From positions 52,095,349 to 52,159,348 of the forward strand of contig CP136062.1 of NCBI GenBank assembly GCA_032622095.1: a stretch of 64,000 nt of DNA, written 5' to 3'. Source of the stretch: Siphonodentalium dalli (taxonomy: Eukaryota; Mollusca; Scaphopoda; Gadilida; Siphonodentaliidae). Shown in pieces: positions 1 to 11,800 of the stretch; the stretch's first letter is position 1, and each line of letters starts with the position of its first letter. A model generated the notes under the pieces. The model had not been told where the DNA came from, ran no database searches, and saw only the letters and a list, made by a program, of their open reading frames with translations. Both the position numbers and the translations under genes were made by a program.

Positions 1-1884
1 TATCCATGAACTTGACTGAAAAATTGTGATTCTATCACCATTAGCCACGAAAATGGGACCTCTAAACAGGCAAGTTTGATTTTCGGGGGACACGAACAAG
101 CGAATTTATTGTCGGCAGTTTCGGCAGTCTGAGGGTTAATTAATCCCGAATTAAACGGAACTACTTTACGATAGTCCGATAGGACTATGTTTACTCTATG
201 CATGTTCTCTGAAAAAATAGTGTGAATATTCCAGATAGAACTCTTTTTATCAGACGTTGTGTAACACCTTAAAACATTGAGCTGTTATAGCGCAAACCGA
301 AATGTGTTGTCTTGCAAGATATCCCACCGCTTTAGCTAAATTTACCTTCCTACAATATCCATAAAGAGGATCATATATTATATACCCACGGTTTTAATTA
401 TAGAATATAAAATATATTGGTTTCGCGAATGACCAACTCAGAATTCCGTTAAAATAACAATAACAACCAGCACCTATAACGAACCGTTTTACTGGACTTG
501 GCCTACTGGTCGCGTAGTTCCGACTTTTAAATAAACGGAATTTCCAACTCTATAAATAAAAGCCCCACAATGCATTCGCCCTGTCCACCACGCAATATCA
601 AAATCTCAGCAGCTAGATACACCACAGGTGGCGTAATAAATGCTCTTTATTATTTCCATATCAGGAATACAGTAACAAACAAGACAGCAGTAAAATAAAT
701 GGGGACAAAATGTTAGTGTAATCATGTATGAAATTTCCAACTGTTAAAATTCTTTATAACAGTTGTGACTCCCACCCCCTCAAAATACCTCCATCATTCG
801 ATCCCCGTCCCCATCATAATGGGGACAATAATTACTAGTTGGGATACCAGGCAATGGTAACCATGTATTTTAACCTTTATGTTGTAGTGTAATAATGTAT
901 GAAATTTCCAACTACATGTGCATTAACTTTTTTTTACAAAAGTTGTGAATCATACACACTCAAAATCTAACTTCCACCCCCACCCCACTACACTGTCCCT
1001 TCCACTTAAAAACATTCTGGAGATCAAGTTGGCCACAGGTGTTCAGTTATTATACCCCACGTGTCTTGGACTGTTGCCAAATTCACAGTGCTCCATTAGA
1101 GGGCCTGCTTGGACTGTTGCCAAATTCACAATGTTAACTGCAGAGAGGTTGTATGTTATTGGAGACGTTCTAATATGACAATAGGCTGGCCTAATTAACG
1201 AACCATGCACAGCTAAATACACACAAGCAACTTTTAATCTTCAAATAGATACAATTGTCGGCCTCCAAAATTCAATATACTTTCTTATATACAAACAAAC
1301 ATTGAACTCATACCATTGTTTCACTTAACCAAAATAGCGAATTTCCCCAAAAGAACGCATATAGACTGCGCATGCGCAATTATATTAAAATACCCACAAT
1401 ACACTTCACGAGGCTCTCAATGGGTTATAATATTTGTTTTCCAAATTTGTTTTATCTTCAACTAAAAACAAATAGTCTATCGAAATAACTTTCAAATTAA
1501 TATTACACGTTTCTATAAATAAGCAAATTAGTATATATAAACAAAGCGTATTTCATTAATATTTGACTACAAAAAATACTCGGAACACAACTGTAAATAA
1601 ACTAACTTGAGACTCTCAGTCACTCACACCGTCACAGTCTCAGTCTCACTATCGAGCTGACACTCAGAACAGCATCCGAAGCCGGAAATTTGAAATTCGC
1701 CATTTTTCTTCAAACAATTTTATTCTTTACAAAATACAAATTATCGGGTTAACATAAAACCATTCAAAAATTGAAACAAACTTAAATAATAAATAAATTA
1801 AACCATAAACTCTTACCATAATTACAGAAAATAAAAGATGGCCGTTACTACAAAAAAAACAGACATGCGCACTCCAATTAAAAT
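1..1884. other. No gene recognised; dispersed repeat fragments
   Basis: No ORF here resembles a protein I know. The stretch around 700-990 repeats a short block (a 'gtatgaaatttccaac' motif with C-rich tails) that recurs in the hAT-like elements at 35.2-36.3 kb and 42.6-43.3 kb, so it is probably a decayed relative. The segment near 565-640 resembles 2405-2480. Nothing else stands out. Confidence 0.5.
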
Positions 1885-2410
1885 TACCCATAATTCAGTT
1901 CACTACACCAGGGGCTCCCAACAGGTTATACAATATTTTCAGGCTATCAGATTATTTATATTTTCGACTTTAAGTTTACAATTTGAGCCTGTCCTCACTC
2001 TATCGATACGATTTATCATAAACATATTATACACCAGTGGCGTTAACTTTACAACTTCGGCATCTACGTGATTATATCGGTACGATTCAGTAAGGTACAA
2101 ACAATCTCCATAAAATACCCACAATTCAGTTCACTACATGCAGGGGCTCCCAATAGGTTATTCCCATTTATTATGGGCTCCCAATAGGTTATACAATATT
2201 TTCAGGCTATCAGATTATTTATATTTTCAACAACATATTATTACACCGGTGACTTTAAGTTTACAATTTGAGCCTGTCCTGACTCTATCGATAGGATTTA
2301 TCATATTTTCATAAACGTATTATACACCGCTGGCGTTAACTTTACAATTTCGGCATCTACGTGATTATATCGGTACGATTGAGTAAGGTACAAACAATCT
2401 CCAAGAATAC
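1885..2410. repeat. Diverged tandem duplication, ~230-290 bp unit
   Basis: Two adjacent copies begin with 'tacccaTAATTCAGTTCACTAC'-like sequence (about 1885 and 2117) and end with 'ggtacaaacaatctcc' (about 2105 and 2401). The second copy is longer because a short 'gggctcccaataggtta' piece is itself doubled and extra bases lie before the shared 'actttaagtttacaatttg'. The small ORFs on both strands here follow the repeat and look non-coding. Confidence 0.75.
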
Positions 2411-2486
2411 ATTCGCCCTGTACTCCATGCGATATAAAAAAAACAAATGCTAGAAACACCACACTAGGAGGCGTAATTAATAGTAT

Positions 2487-4443
2487 CATTTCGGCCAATT
2501 TGGCCGGTTACTTCATGTGACTTTTTCATCTGACGTGTGTGTCGGATAATTGATCTGGAGGATTTATGTAAATGTTAGCCCAAACTACATTTCCAAGTAA
2601 CGATGGTTTTGTTGTTTATTTTGAGGAATAATACCGCGTCAGATGAATTCAGCCCAAATATGTTAACAGTTGTCGTGTCAAACATTCGGCAGTAGGTTAG
2701 CGTTATTTAGTATTTGTGGATGTCATTTAACATGGGGAAAATAGACTAACTGCGCTTGAACGAGCATGTGAATTTGTCGTTTTTAATGTACAGCAACTTG
2801 ATAATCAATAACAGAGGCATTCTCTGTCAAATAAGGTCACTCTATTTACGGTATTAATTGCGGAACTTTCTAAAGTAAACTACGCGTAAACGGATACATA
2901 CGGTAAATTCTAGAATGTGCCGGAATCGGCCTAATCGCCCCAGGGCCAACTCGCCCAGTCAACGTGTGTCAATTCGGTACCTACTATAACATGTACCCGA
3001 GTCCGATACGGAATAAAAGATGTATACGGGTGTTATATAGCGTTTGGTCCGTTGTTTCTCAATGAATATTATTGAAATTTGGTGTATATGTCCGGGCTGG
3101 GACATGGAATACAACAACGTTTGAATTGTTTTTAAATTTACAAATTTGTTGATTTTATTCAATTTGTTTTCGTTCTGAAAACACACTATAAAGTGTATAT
3201 AATATAATAACGAACACGAGACATACATAATTTATAAACTGTTAACAAAAGATATCAAATTCAATACATGACAAAGATGACTCAGTGGAGTTTATAAAGT
3301 GAACATAAAAACATTGAGGTAAGAATCTTTTTAAGGAATGCAACTTTATTTAATGATAATAAACACATAAATTAAAATAACAAACATGAGACATACATGA
3401 TTTATAAACTGTTAACAAAAGATATCAAACTCAATACATGACAAAGATGACTCAGTGAAGTTTATAAAGTGAACATAAAAATATTAAGGTAAGAATCTTT
3501 TTAAGCATTACTAAACCGTTTAGCACAGACCACAGTCCACTTCACTCATCCGTTCATCACCAAACTTCATATTTATCTTGATATTGATCTATCAGATGAG
3601 AGCTATCAAATATTGTTTTAATTTCATAGGAAAAAATGGTCGCCAGCGGCCTTATTGCATTTACGTTATATTTTATCGCGTCATGTCGATATCTAGTATT
3701 ACTTAGAAATTTCACCTTTCCAGATTCATAATTGCTCCATTGACTGTAACAGATGAAATTATTCCCCTCTTCGGATAGAGTGTCACTGAAACTTTATTTT
3801 GTCAGACTGTCTGTATAATCACTGATTATATATGGCAATAATCTGTAATAAGATGTAGCACTATTTTATTTTATATTTACATGCAGTGCTGTTTTTATAC
3901 ATCAATTCTAATCCCCCTAGATCATCATGTGATCGATCATACATCGCGCGAGGACCTGGTTGAATTAAGGGGGTTTTATGGATCACTTCTGTCCTCAAGC
4001 TAGATTATACTTATGACATTTAATGGCATGTTGCTAACGTGGAGGGTTAGATATGCTTGAGAAACCACCACTCTTTAATTCACACCAAGTTCTCAGCTGT
4101 CATGTTCGGATATTAGAACCCATAGCCATGATATATGGTTTATTTTGTGTATACTAGTAATATAGTTATTTTCAGTACCTTTATATACCAGTACTGTGTA
4201 TAACAATGCATATAAATTAATCCATGTATACATGTATAATGATTCAACGGATTCAGTGGTTTTGTCCATCAGTCTATCAAATTTGCGGGGAAAACATGGC
4301 CACAAGCAGTACACCCTGCTAAATTTCGAATTTGAATCAATTGGCGCACCCTGCAGCCAGCTTTTATTGGAGAACTTTTTCTTATGTGGATATTTTGGGT
4401 CACCGCTAGATGTGAGCCATATTTTGTTCTCAAACTGTCCTTG
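2487..4443. repeat. Duplicated block, copy 1 (partner 24621-26552)
   Basis: This block matches 24621-26552 nearly base for base in the same orientation. Both copies start at 'catttcggccaatttggcc', which contains the palindrome ggccaatttggcc. Both contain the same internal tandem doubling ('gacaaagatgactcagtg' twice) and both fade out just after 'gtgagccat'. Differences are mostly point changes plus a short extra piece near 25.08-25.13 kb in copy 2. No terminal repeats or clear target duplication were seen, so transposon versus segmental duplication is undecided. Confidence 0.85.
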
Positions 4444-4495
4444 TACTTCCTGTCGTCACCTTTATCATACCGACAAAGCATTGTGAAACAACATA
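4100..4495 (-). other. Coding-like module (CFPRKF / SGDP motifs), copy 1
   Basis: On the minus strand an open frame reads through WLTSSGDP, then KFSNKSWLQGAP, then LWPCFPRKFDRL. The partner at 26203-26565 keeps the same frame open, with several amino-acid changes but no stop. Related pieces lie near 3560-3700 (FDSSHL followed by MKFGDERM), 25660-25800 and 26740-26990 (CFPKKF, FDSSHLVV, IKCGDYQM). I do not recognise the family. It may be a decayed repeated exon or simply a non-coding repeat that happens to be open. Confidence 0.3.
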
Positions 4496-4666
4496 CCCAC
4501 TCAGTACAGGAAGTGTGAAAATTTAAGGGGCTGTTGGTATTTTGTAATCGAGACCCTAGCTGAGGTGTTATGGTTTGTTTTGCTAACTTCCCATTTCCCC
4601 TATGGCAAGTTATAACATTATCTGAAGGTGATAAAAATGTTTTAATAAAGTAACACAACATATATA

Positions 4667-4861
4667 TTACTCATGGACACAGCTGGTCAACAAATTAAAT
4701 ACTAAATGAGCCGAGTGTGGTCGATGACATTGTTTAATCCAGCGTAAACACTTGTCTTTAGTACGTCCTGGTTTAGGAAACCGAACTAAAAACACTCCGG
4801 GATATTTGTATAAATATCGTTCGTCAACCGGACATGTTCCCCATGCACAATTCAACACCAT
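4667..4861 (-). CDS. THAP-type zinc-finger exon (candidate)
   Basis: This 64-residue frame begins MVLNCAWGTC, giving the C-x4-C pair at the start of THAP domains. It is followed by a FxxRFPKP segment (the conserved FP of THAP) and KCLRWIKQCHRPH, where the Trp is the invariant THAP tryptophan. The usual closing C-x2-H is absent before the stop, so the domain is either broken or continued in another exon (a GT lies near the end). THAP domains bind DNA and occur in P-element and Kolobok transposases and in host regulators. A Kolobok-like transposase relic lies at 56.2-57.2 kb, but no transposase frame follows here. Family assignment rests on motif reading only. Confidence 0.55.
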   Translation of the reverse strand: MVLNCAWGTCPVDERYLYKYPGVFLVRFPKPGRTKDKCLRWIKQCHRPHSAHLVFNLLTSCVHE

Positions 4862-5418
4862 TGTAGCTTTTTAAGACATATTTTGCTCTCGTGTTCGTAA
4901 TTTCCCTATGTCTTACTATGGTATCTAAGCATCGGCTTGTGGTGCGATTTATATCACTAGGCAGGCGCAAGTCGCTTCCGGGTTTGAGCTATCGGCTCAT
5001 TGGCTATAATTGAAATTGGGGCGGTCCCTATGGATAGGTCCATTGAGCATGGAACACACGTATACACATGTAATAGTAGATGTAATGACCACGTAGCGGA
5101 GCATTCTATTTCTCGGTGGAGTTGATCAGTATCAGAACACTCTTATACTATACTGGCGATGGATGATATCTTTGACATTAACAGGAATTGGGCCCATTCT
5201 CCATGCGAGTACCAAAGTCAAATTACGGAATATCAGACTATGAATATGAATTAAAACAAACTTGATCGTAATTTTTCTAATCAAATACCGTTTGTTCTTT
5301 CTGAAAATTTGAAAATCCGTTTCCATATAGTCCCTATAGATACAAGATAAAAGATGTACAATCGGAATATTCAAATTTATGAGAAATGTATGGAAACCCC
5401 TATGTGTATATACATAAA
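4862..5418. other. No gene recognised, downstream of receptor stop codon
   Basis: This would contain the 3' untranslated region of the minus-strand receptor gene ending at 5419. I saw no convincing AATAAA on the minus strand close to the stop. No repeat of note was seen. Confidence 0.4.
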
Positions 5419-5837
5419 TTATACACGTGTCATAAGATAGTCATAAAATCCCATGAGTCCAAGGAAAGCGACGACAAGACACAAATTATAGATCAAGAGA
5501 ATCCGGAAATATAACATGTCGAGGGTCACCGCCACCTCCTCCCATGTCGCCTGCTCTTTGGCGGCAGATGTCTCCGACCTTTTCGTATGCGTTTCATCTT
5601 CTGTCTCACTATAAATAGACTCGCTACGCATTTTCTTCAGTTTGGTCTCGTTCGCCGTTTTGGACACCATTGTTTTACATGAACGACGTTTGCCAACAAC
5701 TTTTTGGATTCCACGAACAGCTTTGATGGTAGAGACGGGGACTGGGTCGCCACCAGGGCGGTTCGATATCTGCAGGTTTTTCATCGATAACGGTATGCCA
5801 AGAATCCCATTCAAACTCAAAAGCTGCAGATAGATCG
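5419..5837 (-). CDS. Receptor last exon: M3, cytoplasmic loop, M4, stop
   Basis: Acceptor TTTTTTCTCCAG at 5838, 419 bases, phase 1 in, ending with TAA at 5419. It encodes M3 (AIYLQLLSLNGILGIPLS), a cytoplasmic loop of about 75 residues rich in Lys, Arg, Ser and Thr, a pre-M4 segment TWEEVAVTLDMLYFRI and M4 (hydrophobic, LCLVVAFLGLMGFYDYL). The loop is short for the family. M3 contains Asn-Gly in mid-helix, which is unusual. Confidence 0.9.
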
Positions 5838-8800
5838 CTGGAGAAAAAATAATACAGATGATAGTCATGTTCAGTTACATGTACACGTGTGATGTCACTA
5901 TCAGTGATGTATGAACCCAGACTATATATAACAAGTATACATGTATGTGCTACACAGTAAACTGCAAGAAATTGGTACTGTTGAACAAATACATGTACAC
6001 CAAGTAAAGTTTAAGTAATGACATTTTGAAGTCAGTATTTCAGGCATCCATATATATCCAGCATTCATACAAGTTCTAATTTAGTACCGTTTTTTTTTGC
6101 TTTGTCTGAAGACATGTTGAACTCCAAATGTCATATATAATGTAGACTTTCATATACACCAAAGAAAGCAATTTTGTTATTGACAAATTAACAAAGTAAT
6201 GATTTCAATCGTTCTATAACCAGTCGTGACCACGTGTGTCGAACGTGGTTTTCGTGATCTGATATATCAAGCAACATCAGTATTATACATACTGGGTATA
6301 TTTCTTCACAAAAGCACACGGGAAACAAACTGGACACGCATAACACCCTGCACTAGACATAAAAGGGTGTGTTGGGGTATCCATATAGGGCCCATACCAA
6401 CACGAAAAATCCAGCCGACCATTAACTTTTTAGTCGAGTTGTTTTTAAATCAAAACTCGACTTATGGTTTGGCGGGTTTTCTTTTCGTTTGGGCGGCCGG
6501 CCACAAACCTATATATAACATTAATAGCCATTTATTGATGGATCCTGACAATATTTGGTTTGTGAGTTAATTGTCACGTGCGACCGGTGCATACAGAAAA
6601 TCAGGGTCTCCCCCGACTTTCTAACCAGAGTTATGCAACTTGTTTCTATTTATGGCAATTTTATGTCCGTTAGCGAGATAACTTGAAGAAACGTCAATAA
6701 ATTTAATTCATATTTGGTATATGATCTTTCACAACAATATCTTGATCGTGTTCGAAAACCAGGTTTGTCCGATTTTTTTTTTACATGAGTTACGTACGGC
6801 CATTAGTTCGTCTAATTTTTTTTAGCAATATTAGGGATTTTTTATGTCCGCTAGTGTGATAATAATATGAACAAAGGTCTTTCACAACAACATCTCGAAC
6901 GAGTTCGAAAACTAGGTTTGTCCGATTGTTTTTACCTGAGTTATGTACGGCCATTAGTTCGTCTAATTGTTAGCACTGTTAGGGATTTGTATGTCCGTTA
7001 GTGTGATAATAACATGAACAAATGTTAACCAATGTCATTCATATTTTGTATATGGAACATCTCCAACAAGTTCGAAAACTAGGTTTGTCCGATTATTTTT
7101 ACCTGAGTTAGGGCCCTTAGTTTATATATTATTTGTTTTAGGAAAATTTATGTCCGATAGCGCGATAACTTGAACAATTTCATTTATATTGGTATATGGC
7201 TCTGCCACAACAATTTCTCAAACGAGTTCGAAAATAAGATTTTTCCGATCCTTTTTACCTGAGTTAGGGCCCTTAGTTTGTCTAATTTTTATTTAGCAAT
7301 TGTATGACCGTTAGCGGGAAAATATGAACAAATGTTAACCAATTCCATTCATATTGGGTATATTGATCTTTCACAATAATATCTTAACTGAATTCAAAAA
7401 CCAGCTTTGTCCGATATTTGTTTTACCTGAGCTACGGCCCTTAATTAGTCTATATTTGGTAATTTTATGACCGTTAGAGCGATAACTTGAACAAACGTCA
7501 ACCAATTCCATTCATATTGGGTATATGGATCTTCCACAGCATTATCTTGATTGAGTTTAAAAACCAGTTTTATCCTATTGAGTTATGGCTCTTAGTTCTG
7601 AGCTATGGTTCTTTAGTTCGTCCATATTAGTGATTATCGGTCGGACAGATTCTCTCTAATGGGTATACCATCTCGATCAGAGTCATCTTTAATGTGTTTT
7701 TAATTGTTTTATCAAAATTAATAAAATGTTGTCTGGACTGTCTACAAAAATATCTACATACGAATATTCTACTTCATTCTGCAGTACGCTCAGTGAATAA
7801 CATGCTAATGCAGCTATAAGTTGAACAACTTTTTCAGTTTCGTACCCAAAAACACAAGTATTATTTTAGGGATTATGTATAATAACGTATATTCACCTAG
7901 ATAAGGCATGGTACCATTGACAGCCGGCAGTTTGTTGGTCACTGAAGTCAGGATAACGGTGAAGGTCAGAAACACCGTAACCATGTAGGATACCCGCTCT
8001 CCGCACATCAAAGGGAGGTAAAACACAAGTGGAGCCAGGAATGACGTCAACACCAGAGGCAAAATGTTGTTCAGACAGAAAGAAAGCGCCTGTCTGCCCA
8101 GCTTGAATGAGGCCTGCGTGTGAAAAGGAATTTAGTGTGTAGAAAACGGAGTGCGTCAGGCTGAAATGGTCATTGTCACCCCATTTCGTTCAGTTGGGTA
8201 CCCATCTTTTTAAAAGTTTCAGTTGGGTACCAAGCTTTTATAAAATTTACAGTTGGGTACCCAGCTTTATGAGCAGTCAATCTCCAGTACCTATGTCCTA
8301 TGCATGCAATTCTTCTCCGCTATTATTTTCAAGCATCGCGACGAATAGACATCATAATTCATATGTAAACAAGAATTCACACATTTACCAGGTTCATTTC
8401 GCAATCAACTGAGGGCAATCACTAATTAAATCAAGCTGGGTACCCAAATGTAAATTTTACAAAAGCTGGATACCCAACTGAAAATAAAAAAAAAGCTGGA
8501 TACCCAACTGAACGAAAGGAGGTGACAATTTCAGCGTTAGTTAGCTCTGCCAATCACTAAAGAAATGGATTCTGCATGATTTTCTTGTGTTCTTTGGAGT
8601 ATGGATGCAAGTTGGTATATAAGATACATGTACGCCATATTGTATACTATTTGAGAAAGAATTTCCAAAACATTGTAATTTCAACTTATTGGATGTAATA
8701 AACATGTTTTTGCTGAGTTACCGACGTCAGTTCTATAGCAAATATCTGCACAAAGTCTATTATTTTCAACGGAAGGGGAATAACTCTATATATTTAGATA

Positions 8801-11800
8801 TACAGTTATTCCCCTTCCATTGAAAATAAAACTATAGTTTGAATTATGTTGCATTGTGGGAGCCACAACGGGGGGAAATAATGTTATGATTTCAGCTATT
8901 TTCGATTACTCTGTGGGCACCTTCTGAGACACAGACGTTCCAAATAGTGATTAATTATAGTATTTTAATCATAGATTGTTATTGGAAAGCGTATATCAAG
9001 ACAATATACACAATTATTCGGTGACTCGAAAATAAAGTGGCCTTTAAACATACAACTAGTGGAGAAATGTAGTACATTTCCATCGCTGAAGCCTACACAT
9101 CGGTCAAATCCAGGCAGAGTTATCTCTCATCGCTCCGATGAGATACCAGTGTAAGGATTTCTGACATGATCTTAGTTCTTATGTTTTAGGATTAAAATTG
9201 TCTATGTCTGGCTCAGTTCATACTTTTCTGAACAATACCGAAAGAATATCATTATTGCAAACTGTTGGTGGTCAAAATAAGATAATAGGTGACTAAATAT
9301 AGTTCCGACGATACGTAAAATAGATGTATCGGTCCGCAAATTTGATACCATAGTTGACAGTAGTTAGCATTATTTTGTTGCAATTAATCGATTCTGATAA
9401 CTAAAGCGTATTTTGATGAAATGTTCTTGTTGTTGAATCTTGAATGGTATGGGGACCGTCTGATCGGATTGAACACCTGGATAGAAAATAATTCTGGGGT
9501 TGTGTTGCCTTTCGAAATACAACATGTAATATATTATAGTCTTATAAAAGTACTTGCTTACCTTCAACGCCGCGCTCTGGCCGTTAATATTGTTGATTTC
9601 GAAACTCTGACTCTCCAGATCCCACTCGGGGTTGGGTATGGCGTCATTAACCAAGATGGTGCTGGTTTCGTCGAGTCCAAGGTTGTTTGAGATGTAGCCA
9701 GCTACGTTAATGTTGAGTGTACACGACTGCTCGTCGAATGGGAAGTACCGGACGTCTGTGATGCATTGCGCGTTCAGAGTTCGGAGAAAACTCCAACGGA
9801 CCGTTCCATTTGAATGAATCTGAATCGGTATGGTCCCGTCGCCTATCACCGTTGCAGAAATTACACTGAAATGTGAAAACGTGAATAATGTTTTAAAGAT
9901 ACATAATCCGAATTAACGCTACAAAATTACGATTTCTTTGGCTTCGGGCGTATAAACAAATATTTGATTCGAGTCGATGAACCCACGCATCAAAGCCCAA
10001 AGTTATCAGATATCGATTTTTTAAATCTATTATTTTTCACCACCTGGAATATTTGGCGGCTTAGCAAATATTCAACGAGCCGACCGACATACTCTTGATA
10101 CCAAATTTGCTTTAACAAAATGTTGATATATTACACGTTTTGGAAAATTTTATACTAGAGTTGACATCGATATTATGACACAAGTGAAAACGAATATGTG
10201 AAAACATCGACTTTTCAATTTTGGATTTGGGTGATTTTTGTTGGATGAGATATAAGGAAAGTACTTCGCCTCAGTAATCCTTATTCACAACAGTAAGCAT
10301 TGGTGGAGTTGTTGTGACAATGATGCTCACTGATGTGAAAATCAGCGATTTTCGGTGATTTAAACATTTCTGGTCGCCATTTTGGCAGCCATCTTGGATT
10401 TGGGTGAATATTCATCAAATCAAGTATAAGATGAATCCTGGCTGGGGTATTTCCTACACACAAGTATGCATGGGTGGAGTTATAATAACAATAACACCCA
10501 GTGAATTGAAACAGACATTACTTAATTATTCGGTCGATTCGGCGTTGACCGGTTATATAGGAATTTAAAAAAAAAAACGTGATTTTGGGCAAAACTATAC
10601 AACCAACAATGCATAATATGGTCTCATTGGGTGCGCTAATGACTCTTCTATAAGATAGATCTTCATTATGAATCAAGATGCCCATGTTTTCCCACAGATA
10701 CAAACGATAGATGGAGAAATGTCGAAACATAGCAATTTTTCACATTTCGGTCGCCATCTCGGTCGACATATTGGATTTTGATATCGAATTTTTGGCTAAT
10801 TTGTAAGCGCTGTATAACGAATCGAGTTGAAAATAAAACAGCATGTGGTATTATATTTACTATAATGGCGACCAAAGAGACCTGTACTGGTGCATATCAA
10901 ACAAAATGGTCGACACGATTTACAAGCATCTTGACTGGAGTCTCTGTGGCCATTTTTTTCTTGTTAACAGCCTAACAAATTTAGAGGAGACATTAACCCT
11001 TTACCCTTTGTGCCAATGCATTCTCTTATATATGCGAGTCGACCATAGGTCGCCTCGCATATATAAGAGAATGCATTCATTGGCTTAACACATTAAAAAT
11101 TATAAAATTGTTAAAGAATGTAAGAAAAAATGGTAAAAAGTGTTAAAAAAAGATTTTTTTTAGGCCAATGCATTCTCTTATATATGCGAGGCGACCTATG
11201 GTCGACTCGCATATATAAGAGAATGCATTGGCACAGGGCATAATTGTAACCATCACAATGTGGTCAATGAGCCGGTTCCAATGATATCCATATTTGTATG
11301 GTTTTATTGAGACAGACCCAAGATATTTTAGGCTGTTGAAGCTTTATATGGGCGTTTTTGGCCGGTTTGTTGGGTAAAGGGTTAAGGAAGAAAATTAGTG
11401 GGGTGAAGTTGAGTCCTGGTGGGGGGGGGGGTGCTAGGTTCAACAAATATCTCACGGACTATTTGGTATCGGCGATAATCACCAATTCTTTGCAAATATA
11501 CTCACTCGTTGTTTTGAATCACTGGCGGCGTCCAAAGCGAGGCTTTATAATCGAAGAGATACTGCAGTTTATAAACGGCTTCATCCCACTGCAGTCGGTC
11601 GTCCGTCCACACCTGTTGGTTCAATTAAAACAGTGTTTTCCAGATTAAAGGTACTCAATCCGTTTCGATTGTCCCCATATAATCAGATTCCAACAACAAC
11701 ATTTTTAGAAATGCCGCTTCAGTTATCAAAATTAATTAATTGCCCAAAAATAATTCTAACCACTGTCAACTATAGTATAAAATTTCCCGAAACGTGTTTT

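Noticed and set aside
5642-5833. Plus-strand ORF
   Set aside because: Antisense of the receptor's last exon.
6226-6570. 114-residue plus-strand ORF
   Set aside because: No recognisable motif, intronic position, and no relative in the window.
9421-9690. Plus-strand ORF
   Set aside because: Antisense of receptor exon 5 and intron.
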